A stretch of 64,000 nt of DNA from Halobacillus andaensis. Its GTDB lineage: Bacteria; Bacillota; Bacilli; Bacillales; Halobacillaceae. This document shows positions 42,404 through 51,129 of this stretch, one piece after another. The stretch is taken from positions 558,001 through 622,000 of the forward strand of contig NZ_BMEL01000002.1 of the NCBI RefSeq assembly GCF_014636475.1, in the 5' to 3' direction. Position 1 is the first letter of the stretch, and every line of letters begins with the position of its first letter. Both the position numbers and the translations under genes were made by a program. The notes beneath the pieces were generated by a model that saw only the letters and a program-made list of their open reading frames with translations, did no database searches and was not told the DNA's origin.

Positions 42404-42456
42404 GGGTACCAGGTACAGAAGTTGGCATACTCGGTACCAGGTACAGAAAAAGGTAC
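42404..42456. repeat. GGTACC repeats in direct orientation (copy 5)
   Basis: GGGTACCAGGTACAGAA (42404-42420), GGTACCAGGTACAGAAAA (42433-42450) and a partial GGTACAGAAAA (42452) are direct, not inverted, repeats. They begin 15-65 bp past the stop of the penicillin-binding protein. Confidence 0.8.
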
Positions 42457-42469
42457 AGAAAAGATGCCT

Positions 42470-44521
42470 CTATTGAAACCAGTCAACGATGCTTCGGTAC
42501 CATGGGTCTTTTTGCAGCTCTTCCTCGATTTCTTTAATATCTGAATCTTCTTCTTCACATGTCTCTTTCGGTACATCTTTTTTCTTTACATATACGAGGC
42601 GTTCTTCAGGACATGCGGGCCCAGACAATTTTCCGGACTCTGGATTGATGTAGACCCCTCTTAGATCTCCAGGTGGTGTAAACGCGGACACAGGCAGTCC
42701 TTCGTGGATCCGTTCCATCGTATTCGCCCAGAGCTCTTTCGAGTACTGCTGATCTCTCGGCTGAGTCATTTTCCGGTTGTCGTCATAACCGCTCCATACG
42801 CCCATCACATATTGAGGACTGAAGCCAATCATCCAGCTGTCCGAATCGGTTGTACCTGACTTACCCCCATACGTTCGTGAAAGTTGATCCGCAATACTGG
42901 AGCCGGTAACGTTCATGTATCCGTTTAATGCAGAATCGAAGATCCCTGTCATCATGTGGGTCACCGAAAAAGCTGCTTCTTTATCTAGTTTTTTTCCTTC
43001 GACGGACTCAGGTTTTTCATATTCGTATAAAACGTTCTCCCTGTGATCAGTAATTTTTGTGATTGTATGCTTTTGAATTTTTGGTGAGCCGCCTGTTAAC
43101 TTCGAATATCCGTCAACCATATCGTAAAGAGAAATCGAAGCTGTACCAAGTGCAAGAGACGGAACGGCTGGCAGATCTTCATTAAAGCCAAAATCACGCA
43201 GCGTATCCACGAATGTTTTCGGTCCAATGTCGAGATTGGTTTTTACCGCGTAAATGTTATCAGATAAAGCAAGTGCCTGGGCCATCGTGATGTCATCGTT
43301 GGCGTAGTAACTATTGTAATTGCTAGGCGAATAAACATCGCCATCTTCAAGCTCAAACGTAGTCGGCTTGCTTTCCTGCATCGTTAATGGAGAATAGCCA
43401 TTGTTTAATGCCGCGTAATACAAAAATGGCTTAATTGTACTTCCGACCATACGCTTCGATTGCGTAACGCGGTTGAATGAGCTCGCGCTGTAATCCCGGC
43501 CGCCGGCCATCGCAGTGACTGCGCCGGTCTTACTGTCCATCACAACAGCAGCTGTTTCAATATCAACAGCCCCATTAAATTCTTCGTCTAACGCTTCTTC
43601 CAGGTCCTTTTGATGATCTGGGTTGAGCGTCGTATAAATATGAAAGCCCCCAGACTCGACAGCTTCTACTTCTACATCCAGCAAGCGTGCAGCCTCGCGG
43701 ACGACTTCATCTTGAAAATAAGGTCCGACCGCCTTAGCTTCTTCGGCGGAGTGGTCATAATAGTCGAGGGAAGCCGTGACCGCTTCATTTTTCTCCGAGT
43801 TTGTAATAAACTCCAGGTCATTCATGCGCGATAAAATTCTCTCCTGCCGCGATTCCGCATTATCTTTATCAGCGAGTGGAGAGTAGTAACTCGGCCCTTT
43901 AGGCACACCTGCCAGCATCGTGGCCTCTGCCAATGTTAAGTCGCCTGCATTTTTATTGAAAAAGTAACGACTGGCCGATTCGATACCATAAGCGCCGTGG
44001 CCATAGTAAATCGTGTTGAGATAACCTTCTAGAATTTCATCTTTTTCATAGAAAATCTCCAGCCTGATCGCATAAAACGCTTCTTTCAATTTTCGCTTCC
44101 ACGTTTTTTCATGAGATAAGTAAAGATTGCGGGCGTACTGCTGCGTAATGGTACTGGCGCCCTCGACCATTCTCATCGCTTTTAAATCTGTTAACGCGGC
44201 TGATGCCATTCGTTTAAAATCAAAACCATAATGATTATAAAAACGATGATCCTCAATGGCCAGGGTCGCATCAATCACTTCCTCAGGCATCTCATCTAAG
44301 CTGATCCACTGTCTGCTGGCCCCGACGTCATATCCTTCCATTTCCTCGCCATCAGCTAAATAATAGGTTGTGTTTTGTGCGGTGGACAGCGACGGAGGAC
44401 CGAGCACAATGGCGTAAGCGAGCAGTCCGAGCACAGCAATAATTCCCAAGAGTCCTAACGTAAAAAACGCTTTAAAACTGCGGCGCACCCACTTCCATGA
44501 TAAACGAATAAATAATAGCAT
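42470..44521 (-). CDS. Class A penicillin-binding protein (transglycosylase/transpeptidase, PbpG-like)
   Basis: 683 residues. A cytoplasmic basic tail and one membrane anchor (residues 17-42) lead to the GT51 domain with IEDHRFYNHYGFD (catalytic Glu90) and GASTITQQYARNLYL. The transpeptidase domain has the STIK box (Ser361), SDN (420-422) and KSGT (554-557). It polymerises and crosslinks peptidoglycan outside the membrane. Neighbouring speE-speB matches the ywhE (pbpG) locus of B. subtilis, where the protein acts during sporulation. The frame opens at 44662 but runs through the speE promoter; two GGGAG sites point to the ATG at 44521. The C-terminus has two Cys and is acidic. Confidence 0.92.
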   Translation of the reverse strand: MLLFIRLSWKWVRRSFKAFFTLGLLGIIAVLGLLAYAIVLGPPSLSTAQNTTYYLADGEEMEGYDVGASRQWISLDEMPEEVIDATLAIEDHRFYNHYGFDFKRMASAALTDLKAMRMVEGASTITQQYARNLYLSHEKTWKRKLKEAFYAIRLEIFYEKDEILEGYLNTIYYGHGAYGIESASRYFFNKNAGDLTLAEATMLAGVPKGPSYYSPLADKDNAESRQERILSRMNDLEFITNSEKNEAVTASLDYYDHSAEEAKAVGPYFQDEVVREAARLLDVEVEAVESGGFHIYTTLNPDHQKDLEEALDEEFNGAVDIETAAVVMDSKTGAVTAMAGGRDYSASSFNRVTQSKRMVGSTIKPFLYYAALNNGYSPLTMQESKPTTFELEDGDVYSPSNYNSYYANDDITMAQALALSDNIYAVKTNLDIGPKTFVDTLRDFGFNEDLPAVPSLALGTASISLYDMVDGYSKLTGGSPKIQKHTITKITDHRENVLYEYEKPESVEGKKLDKEAAFSVTHMMTGIFDSALNGYMNVTGSSIADQLSRTYGGKSGTTDSDSWMIGFSPQYVMGVWSGYDDNRKMTQPRDQQYSKELWANTMERIHEGLPVSAFTPPGDLRGVYINPESGKLSGPACPEERLVYVKKKDVPKETCEEEDSDIKEIEEELQKDPWYRSIVDWFQ

Positions 44522-44652
44522 TCTCCCAATCTCCCACCTGTTATAATTGCTATTATTATGGGAAAATGAGGAGTAAATTAAACATTCTCTTGCTTTTTCC
44601 ATAGATTGCTCTATAATTTGATTGTTTACAGGAAGTGAAAGGAGAATCATAA

Positions 44653-45480
44653 ATGAGTACATGGTTTACAGAAAAACAAACCGATAACTTTGGGATTACA
44701 GCAAAAGTGAACCGGTCTTTGCATAAAGAAAAAACAGATTTTCAAGAATTAGAAATGCTGGAAACCGAGGAGTGGGGCAACATGCTCGTCCTTGATGATA
44801 TGGTGATGACGACGGAAAAAGATGAGTTTGTTTATCACGAAATGCTCTCTCATGTGCCGTTATTTACCCATCCAAGTCCGAAGAAAGTTTTGGTCGTTGG
44901 CGGGGGAGACGGCGGTGTGATTCGTGAAGTGTTAAAGCACGAAAGCGTTGAAAAAGCGGTCCTCGTCGAAATCGACGGCAAAGTGATTGAATACTCGAAG
45001 CAGTATCTGCCTTCCATCGCAGGTACGTTAGACGATCCAAGAGTGGATGTTCAAGTAGACGATGGATTTATGCATATCGCCAAGAGCGAACGCGAATATG
45101 ATGTCATCATGGTTGATTCTACAGAGCCCGTCGGTCCAGCCGTTAACCTATTTACAAAAGGCTTTTATGAGGGAATATCGAAAGCTCTCAAAGAAGACGG
45201 CATCTTTGTCGCTCAGACGGACAACCCATGGTTTAAAGCTGATCTCATCCGTCAAGTATGTGCAGACGTAAAAGAAACGTTTCCTATTACAAAAGTATAC
45301 ACAGCTAACATCCCAACGTATCCGAGCGGCTTATGGACATTCACCATGGGAAGTAAAATCTACGACCCCCAGCAAATCCCAGCCGAGCGCTTTACAGACA
45401 TCAACACCAAATACTACACAAATGAACTCCACGGCGCCTCATTTGTGCTGCCAAAGTTTGTAAAAGAGCTGACTGAATAG
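44653..45480 (+). CDS. speE: Spermidine synthase
   Basis: 275 residues. It shows [12 protein letters not shown] at the start, [16 protein letters not shown] (decarboxylated-SAM site), [24 protein letters not shown], and [12 protein letters not shown] with the catalytic Asp. It adds an aminopropyl group to putrescine. GAAAGGAGA precedes the ATG. It is divergent from the PBP gene and followed by speB, which makes the putrescine, as in B. subtilis. Confidence 0.96.
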   Translation: MSTWFTEKQTDNFGITAKVNRSLHKEKTDFQELEMLETEEWGNMLVLDDMVMTTEKDEFVYHEMLSHVPLFTHPSPKKVLVVGGGDGGVIREVLKHESVEKAVLVEIDGKVIEYSKQYLPSIAGTLDDPRVDVQVDDGFMHIAKSEREYDVIMVDSTEPVGPAVNLFTKGFYEGISKALKEDGIFVAQTDNPWFKADLIRQVCADVKETFPITKVYTANIPTYPSGLWTFTMGSKIYDPQQIPAERFTDINTKYYTNELHGASFVLPKFVKELTE

Positions 45481-45568
45481 CATTTGATATAGAAAGAGAG
45501 AAAGGATATTGCTCTTCACAATATAGAACAAGAACAATTAGCTCCCCTTCAATTATAGAAAAAGAATT

Positions 45569-45583
45569 GGGTACCTGGTACCC
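45569..45583. repeat. GGTACC palindrome (copy 6) between speE and speB
   Basis: GGGTACCTGGTACCC is a self-palindrome with a single central T, 27 bp before the speB start. Confidence 0.75.
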
Positions 45584-45609
45584 TTAGCGCAATAAAGGAG
45601 GTTAAACCA

Positions 45610-46488
45610 ATGCCCCACTATTTTGACGAATCCTATTCAGGCAAGGTATTTATCATGAGCCGGGCTACCGAAGAAGAAGCGCAGGCCGTCATCTACGGCA
45701 TGCCGATGGACTATACCGTCAGCTTCCGTCCTGGGTCACGCTTTGGCCCAAACCGGATTCGTGAAGCTTCCATCGGCCTTGAAGAATACAGCCCATATCT
45801 CGACCGTCATCTCGAAGAAGTCGCCTACCACGACGCCGGCGACCTCATGTTTCCATTCGGAAATGCACAGAAAAGCCTTGATATTATCGAAGATTACATG
45901 AAAGATCTTTTGAAAAAAGGAAAGTTTCCGATCGGGCTTGGTGGAGAACATCTCGTCAGCTGGCCGGTCATTAAGGCGTTTCACGAAACGCTATCGAACC
46001 TGAAGATTATCCATATTGATGCCCATGCCGACTTAAGAGAGGAGTACGAGGGAGAAGTCCTTTCCCATTCCACTCCAATCCGCAAAGCGTGCGAATTGCT
46101 TGGTCCTGAGAACGTTTACTCATTCGGTATTCGTTCCGGCATGCGTGAAGAATTTGAGTACGCGAAAGCAAGCGGGATGCACATGTACCGTTATGAAGTG
46201 CTGGAGCCGCTGAAGCGAGTTTTGCCTGATCTTGCAGGTGGAAATGTATATGTCACGATCGACATTGACGTGCTTGATCCTGCTTATGCGCCGGGCACGG
46301 GAACGGCTGAAGCGGGAGGGATCTCATCAAAGGAACTGCTCGCATCCATTCACGAGATTGTCCATTCAGACGTAAATGTCGTAGGATGTGACCTTGTTGA
46401 GGTGGCCCCCGCTTACGATCCGACAGAACAGACAGCCATCGCGGCTAGTAAATTCATCAGGGAAATGCTTTTAGGTTTTGTGAAATAG
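45610..46488 (+). CDS. speB: Agmatinase
   Basis: 292 residues of the ureohydrolase family. The two-manganese site is visible: GLGGEHLVSWPV (His), IIHIDAHADLREEY (Asp, His, Asp) and VTIDIDVLDPAYAPGTGTAE (two Asp). It hydrolyses agmatine to putrescine and urea, feeding SpeE. AAAGGAGG lies before the ATG. A 129-bp gap with a GGTACC palindrome separates it from speE, so the two may not be transcribed at equal levels. Confidence 0.95.
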   Translation: MPHYFDESYSGKVFIMSRATEEEAQAVIYGMPMDYTVSFRPGSRFGPNRIREASIGLEEYSPYLDRHLEEVAYHDAGDLMFPFGNAQKSLDIIEDYMKDLLKKGKFPIGLGGEHLVSWPVIKAFHETLSNLKIIHIDAHADLREEYEGEVLSHSTPIRKACELLGPENVYSFGIRSGMREEFEYAKASGMHMYRYEVLEPLKRVLPDLAGGNVYVTIDIDVLDPAYAPGTGTAEAGGISSKELLASIHEIVHSDVNVVGCDLVEVAPAYDPTEQTAIAASKFIREMLLGFVK

Positions 46489-46505
46489 ATGATAGAATAG
46501 AATTC

Positions 46506-46536
46506 ATCCGTTACTCGTATGTAACGGATTTTTCTT
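46506..46536 (+). terminator. Terminator of speB
   Basis: ATCCGTTAC (46506-46514) against GTAACGGAT (46521-46529), then T-rich. Confidence 0.85.
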
Positions 46537-46575
46537 TTTGTTGAAGAAGCTTGGAATAAAGGAGATATGGCTAGA

Positions 46576-47022
46576 ATGAATAAAAGAATCATTGCCTTCA
46601 CATCCGTTTATGCGATTATTATGGCAGCGCTGCTTTTTATCACGATAAATAATGATTGGAATCCTTCTGGATATTCGTATGAAAGCGAAGGGTCTTCGGT
46701 TGTCATTAAAGAAGGAATAGCAGAAAACCAGGTAGGACAGCTCGATTTTTCTGAGAATCCTACAGAAGTGTTACTTTTACAATCATCAGTTCAAGAGGTG
46801 GAGCGTCACTGGCAGCAGGATTTAATCGTTATTTCGTTAGTATTTCCGCTTATTTTATTTTCCGTTTTCAAAGAAACCCAGCCCTTTAAAGAGCAGGTTC
46901 CTCGAAAGTGGTTTATTGCCATGACGGTAGGGATTATTGTGATTTATGCAGTGGCTACCGTACCGTCCTATATTGGAGAAATTCAGTCGGTAAATGATCA
47001 GGTAAACGCTCTCTTAAACTAG
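46576..47022 (+). CDS. Uncharacterised membrane protein
   Basis: 148 residues. An N-terminal helix (IIAFTSVYAIIMAALLFITI) is followed by an acidic extracytoplasmic domain of about 65 residues (SYESEGSSVVIKEGIA). Two further helices (LIVISLVFPLILFSVF, WFIAMTVGIIVIYAVATV) come after it. I do not recognise the family. GGAG at 46561-46564 is 11 bases from the ATG at 46576; the ATG at 46567 would be too close. It lies between speB and ywiB, same strand, and may be transcribed with them. Confidence 0.65.
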   Translation: MNKRIIAFTSVYAIIMAALLFITINNDWNPSGYSYESEGSSVVIKEGIAENQVGQLDFSENPTEVLLLQSSVQEVERHWQQDLIVISLVFPLILFSVFKETQPFKEQVPRKWFIAMTVGIIVIYAVATVPSYIGEIQSVNDQVNALLN

Positions 47023-47098
47023 ACAGGACTTGAGTTTTCGGTTGTGAATTCTTATAATATAAAGGTTAAGGATGTACGCTTAAACAAGGAGCGATAGA

Positions 47099-47530
47099 AT
47101 GACAGCTAAAGATGTGCGCGTTAAGCTCGTCACAGAGATCCGCGATGCAGACCGTAAAGAAGAAATGACGCTGTCGGAGCCTGGCCAATTTTTCTCGCGT
47201 GGAGAAACGGAAGTTCTTAAGTTTACGGAGACTCCCGAAGAAGGTGAACCGATTCATACGATGGTAACGGTGAAGCCTGGGCATGTGAGTATTAAGCGAA
47301 CAGGCGGCGTAGATATGCGGCAGGTCTTTCAAAAAAAGCTAGAGACAGAAAATATTTATCACCATACGTATGGTGATTTTCATATGAAAACTTTCACCGA
47401 TCAAATTGAGTACCGTTCTATGGGAGATGGAGATCGTGGACGTTTATTTATTAGCTATCAAATGACGCTGAATCATGAAGTGACGCAGCGTCATCGGTTG
47501 ACGTTACTTTTTGAGGAGGAAAGCGAATGA
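47099..47530 (+). CDS. ywiB: DUF1934 family protein YwiB
   Basis: 143 residues, a calycin-like beta-barrel family ([53 protein letters not shown]). Function unknown, but it sits before argS in many Bacillaceae. AAGGAGCG precedes the ATG. Its last codon overlaps the argS start by four bases (ATGA), a sign of coupled translation. Confidence 0.9.
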   Translation: MTAKDVRVKLVTEIRDADRKEEMTLSEPGQFFSRGETEVLKFTETPEEGEPIHTMVTVKPGHVSIKRTGGVDMRQVFQKKLETENIYHHTYGDFHMKTFTDQIEYRSMGDGDRGRLFISYQMTLNHEVTQRHRLTLLFEEESE

Positions 47531-49194
47531 ATATTGTAGAGCAGACGGAACAAAAGCTTAAAGATGAAATCGTCCGTGCGGTTAAGGAAGCAGGGTTAGC
47601 AGCCGACGAAGAAATGCCGGACGTCGTGCTGGAACAGCCGAAGGATAAGTCTCACGGCGATTATGCGACAAATATGGCGATGCAGCTGGCACGTGTAGCG
47701 AAAAAGAATCCGCGTCAAATTGCGAAAGAACTAGTGGAGCAGTTTGACCGTTCGAAAGCGTCGATTGAAAAGATTGAAATTGCGGGACCTGGCTTCATTA
47801 ATTTTTATATGAACAACCAGTACTTAACTGACTTAGTTCCATCTATTCTTGAGGCGGGAGAGGCATACGGACGTACAAATGTCGGAAACGGTCATAAAAT
47901 TCAAGTGGAGTTCGTTTCGGCTAACCCGACAGGCACGCTTCACCTTGGACATGCTCGTGGAGCGGCCGTCGGCGATTCGCTTTGCAATGTATTGGATGCG
48001 GCAGGATACGATGTATCACGTGAATATTACATTAACGATGCCGGAAACCAAATGGCAAATTTAGCTCTTTCTGTAGAAGCTCGTTACATGCAGGCTCTTG
48101 GTAAAGAATGGGACATGCCTGAAGACGGCTATCACGGCAAGGATATCATTGAGCTTGGCGAGAAGCTGGCTGAGGAGGATGGCGACAAGTGGGTCGACAC
48201 TCCAGAAGAAGAGCGTTTAGAATTTTTCCGTTCGTACGGTCTGAAGTTTGAATTAGATAAAATTAAGCACGACTTAGAAGAGTTTCGTGTACCGTTTGAC
48301 GAGTGGTTCTCTGAAACGTCGCTTTATGAAGGCGATAAAATCAAAGATGCCCTTCAAGTATTAAAGGATAAAAACTACGTCTACGACAAAGACGATGCTA
48401 CATGGTTTGAAACAACGAAATTTGGTGATGATAAAGACCGTGTTTTAATTAAAAATGACGGAAGCTACACGTATTTAACACCGGATATTGCTTATCACAA
48501 AAATAAGCTCGACCGCGGATTTGATACGTTAATAAACATTTGGGGAGCCGATCACCATGGATATATTCCACGAATGAGAGCGGCTATCCAAGCCCTCGGT
48601 TACAGCGAAGACACCCTTGAAGTCGAAATTATTCAAATGGTGAATCTGTTCCAAGACGGCGAAAAAGTCAAAATGAGTAAACGTACAGGCAAAGCCGTGA
48701 CGTTACGTGAACTCATGGAAGAGGTAGGGATTGATGCCATGCGTTATTTCTTCTCCATGCGTTCAAGCGACTCACACCTTGACTTTGACATGGACTTAGC
48801 TCGCTCTGAATCGAACGAAAACCCGGTCTACTACGTGCAATATGCCCACGCTCGTATCTGTACAATGCTGAGCCAGGCGGTAGAAAAAGGATTATCAGCC
48901 GGACAATTTGAAGGAAGCCATCTGACTTCTGAAAAAGAAGAAGACTTACTCAAACGCTTAGGCGAATTCCCGCAAGTCGTATCCGATGCAGCTGAAAAAC
49001 GCACACCGCACCGAGTAACACAGTACGCATTCGATTTAGCATCGAACTTACACAGCTTTTACAACGCAGAAAAAGTACTCGATCCAGACAATCAAGAACG
49101 TACCGTAGCACGCGTAGCACTAATGAAAGCCGTACGCACCACACTGCAAAACGCCCTGCACCTAATCGGAGTCTCCGCACCAGAGAAAATGTAG
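47527..49194 (+). CDS. argS: Arginyl-tRNA synthetase
   Basis: 555 residues, class I. It has the N-terminal Arg-S domain, [17 protein letters not shown] with the HIGH-type [13 protein letters not shown] (KMSKS-type), the DALR anticodon-binding C-terminal domain and a C-terminal [21 protein letters not shown]. It charges tRNA-Arg. Ribosome site TGAGGAGG lies inside the end of ywiB. No tight terminator follows; the next 300 bp are repeats. Confidence 0.97.
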   Translation: MNIVEQTEQKLKDEIVRAVKEAGLAADEEMPDVVLEQPKDKSHGDYATNMAMQLARVAKKNPRQIAKELVEQFDRSKASIEKIEIAGPGFINFYMNNQYLTDLVPSILEAGEAYGRTNVGNGHKIQVEFVSANPTGTLHLGHARGAAVGDSLCNVLDAAGYDVSREYYINDAGNQMANLALSVEARYMQALGKEWDMPEDGYHGKDIIELGEKLAEEDGDKWVDTPEEERLEFFRSYGLKFELDKIKHDLEEFRVPFDEWFSETSLYEGDKIKDALQVLKDKNYVYDKDDATWFETTKFGDDKDRVLIKNDGSYTYLTPDIAYHKNKLDRGFDTLINIWGADHHGYIPRMRAAIQALGYSEDTLEVEIIQMVNLFQDGEKVKMSKRTGKAVTLRELMEEVGIDAMRYFFSMRSSDSHLDFDMDLARSESNENPVYYVQYAHARICTMLSQAVEKGLSAGQFEGSHLTSEKEEDLLKRLGEFPQVVSDAAEKRTPHRVTQYAFDLASNLHSFYNAEKVLDPDNQERTVARVALMKAVRTTLQNALHLIGVSAPEKM

Positions 49195-49490
49195 GTGGAA
49201 AAGCGGAGGCGGCCTGATAGACACGCCACGCATAAGCAAGATGCCGAAGTGAAGTGGTCTTTCTTCACGCAGGTAGATTGCTTATGACGCGAGTGTCTGG
49301 CCGCTGCAGCTGGACAGTTGAAATACGGAGGCGAGCGGTTAGAACTGTATGCATAAGCAAAACCATGTAGTGGCGGTTTATGCCACGTAATGGGATTGCT
49401 TATGTCAATAAGTTCTGCGAGCCGAGTTGGCCAGAAGAAAAGCGGAAGTGGCCCGGTAGACACGACACGCATAAGTACTAAAATAAAACG
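49195..49490. repeat. Tandem copies of the GCATAAGC/GCTTATG inverted-repeat element
   Basis: Two full units and a partial third follow argS. Each has an outer arm (AAAAGCGGAGGCGGCC against GGCCGC in unit 1), an inner GCATAAGCAA / TTGCTTATG pair, and a central stem that differs between units: GTGAAG/CTTCAC in unit 1, GTGGC/GCCAC in unit 2. Unit 3 stops after ACGCATAAG. Related to the block at 4193-4345. No coding signal. Confidence 0.75.
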
Positions 49491-49503
49491 AAAAAACCAC
49501 AAC

Positions 49504-49543
49504 AAAAACCGCTTCAGCATAAAATAGTTGAAGCGGTTTTTTT
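49504..49543 (+). terminator. Terminator after the argS repeat tract
   Basis: AAAAACCGCTTCA (49504-49516) against TGAAGCGGTTTTT (49529-49541), followed by T. Probably the real end of the ywiB-argS transcript. Confidence 0.85.
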
Positions 49544-49595
49544 CATTCATCTAAAATAAGTAGATGGGTATAGTAAAGATAAGGGGGAATGACCA

Positions 49596-49775
49596 ATGAA
49601 GGAAGTAGGTTTAGCACTACTTGCGGGTTTCATTGTAGGTGCCATATTTGCCGTATTTAAACTCCCAATTCCTGCCCCGCCAGCATTAGCCGGTATTGCA
49701 GGAATTGTAGGCATTTATTTAGGATTTAAATTTATTGGCTGGGTCACGCCAATGATTACATCGATATTAAATTAA
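49596..49775 (+). CDS. XapX domain protein
   Basis: 59 residues, two hydrophobic helices: VGLALLAGFIVGAIFAVF, then LPIPAPPALAGIAGIVGIYL with the LPIPAPP turn that defines the XapX family. Membrane protein of unknown function. AAGGGGG precedes the ATG. Its TAA shares the bases TTAA with the stop of the convergent cardiolipin synthase gene. Confidence 0.85.
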   Translation: MKEVGLALLAGFIVGAIFAVFKLPIPAPPALAGIAGIVGIYLGFKFIGWVTPMITSILN

Positions 49776-50959
49776 AGAAGCGGTCGGAAAAACTTTGCGA
49801 TTTGTTCATTGATTCGAGTGGCAAGCGAACGATTGGCGATCCATTCTTTATCCAGGACACGTGCATCTTTTACATCATTTAAATAAGTTTTGCGTAAGTC
49901 TTCTACAAATTCATCTTCGTAAATATACATGTTCACTTCTTTATTTAAAAACATACTGCGGCGGTCAAAATTGGCTGTACCTAAGTATGCGAAGGTGCGA
50001 TCCACCATCATTACTTTAGCGTGATAAAATCCGGCATCAAAAAAGCTTATGTTTGCTCCATGCCGGTATAACTCATACATAAAAGGGAGTCCGGCTTCCT
50101 TCACGAGTGGATGGTCGGGCTTCATTGGAATCATCACGTGAATATTTACTCCGCGATCAATGGCTTCCTTTAAGGCTGCCATAAGCATTTCAGTAGGGAT
50201 AAAGTACGGTGTTCCTATGAGAAGCTCAAATTTGGCGTTTTGAATCATCTCGAAAAAATCGTCCTCGAGTTCTCCTCCGTCTGTAGCTCGTATGCGGACG
50301 GTATGTTCTTCCTCCCGGTTACGAATGAATGGCTGATCGATTTCTTTCGTAGCTAATCCCCAGTCATCGAGAAACGTTTTATGCAGGTCATTCACAACAG
50401 GTCCCGTCACGCGCAAATGGTAATCACGCCAATCTTGAAAATAAGAACTTTCTCCTAAATAGACCCGCCCAATATTATAACCGCCTACGTATCCGATTTT
50501 CCCATCGATTACAGCAATTTTTCGGTGGTTGCGGCGATTCACTTTATAAAAAAAGTAGGGGAAACGTGGAGTCTCAGCAAATTGAAATTGAACGCCTGCG
50601 TCCCTGAGTTCTTTACGAACCCTTTTATTAATTTGGTAGCTTCCCATTCGATCTCCAAGCAATCGCACTTCGGCTCCTTCTTTTGCTTTCTTTTTTAAAG
50701 AATCCAGCAGTTTTCGTCCTGCCTTATCCACGTTGATGACGTAAAAAAATACATCCACATGATGTTTGGCGTTCGCGATCTCCTGGCAGAGGTCTTCATA
50801 CAAAGGGGAACCGTTTTTGTATAATTGATAATTTCCGGTCGTAATTTCAAATGGAAGAAAACGCTGTTTTGCTAAATGGTCTTTTCTTCCTAATTTAAAA
50901 TCGATGATGGCTAGAATTACGATGAGAATGATGCCTATGACGATCGTTGGTAAAATCAT
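49772..50959 (-). CDS. Cardiolipin synthase, phospholipase D superfamily (YwjE-like)
   Basis: 395 residues. One N-terminal membrane helix (ILPTIVIGIILIVILAII) precedes two HKD motifs: RNHRKIAVIDGKIGYVGGYNIG (about residue 195) and FYHAKVMMVDRTFAYLGTANFDRRS (about residue 325). It would condense two phosphatidylglycerols to cardiolipin; phosphatidyl transfer to other alcohols is possible. Length and its place beside fadF match B. subtilis YwjE. GGAAGGAGG decides the ATG at 50959, against an upstream in-frame ATG at 51058 that lies across the fadF promoter. Confidence 0.92.
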   Translation of the reverse strand: MILPTIVIGIILIVILAIIDFKLGRKDHLAKQRFLPFEITTGNYQLYKNGSPLYEDLCQEIANAKHHVDVFFYVINVDKAGRKLLDSLKKKAKEGAEVRLLGDRMGSYQINKRVRKELRDAGVQFQFAETPRFPYFFYKVNRRNHRKIAVIDGKIGYVGGYNIGRVYLGESSYFQDWRDYHLRVTGPVVNDLHKTFLDDWGLATKEIDQPFIRNREEEHTVRIRATDGGELEDDFFEMIQNAKFELLIGTPYFIPTEMLMAALKEAIDRGVNIHVMIPMKPDHPLVKEAGLPFMYELYRHGANISFFDAGFYHAKVMMVDRTFAYLGTANFDRRSMFLNKEVNMYIYEDEFVEDLRKTYLNDVKDARVLDKEWIANRSLATRINEQIAKFFRPLL

Positions 50960-51038
50960 TGTGGGCCTCCTTCCAAGATTATTTAGTAAGTATTCCCTAT
51001 TAAGGGCATTCTTGAACATGAAAAATTTCGGAAACTTG

Positions 51039-51068
51039 TTGACTGAATGCTCATTCATAATTTATAGT
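51039..51068 (+). promoter_or_regulatory. Promoter and FadR-type operator of fadF
   Basis: TGACTGA-ATGC-TCATTCA (51040-51057) differs from the B. subtilis FadR box TGAATGA-N4-TCATTCA at one base in the arms. It overlaps a TTGACT -35 (51039-51044), and a TATAGT -10 lies at 51063-51068, so binding would repress and long-chain acyl-CoA should relieve. Confidence 0.75.
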
Positions 51069-51129
51069 AAAGCTATAAGATTCAGAAAATTAGCAGTTTC
51101 TGGTCTAACAACGAAGAGGGGGAGAACAT

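Noticed and set aside
49092-49550. 152-codon antisense ORF over the end of argS and its repeats
   Set aside because: It is composed of antisense argS and hairpin repeats, with no ribosome site or recognisable domain.
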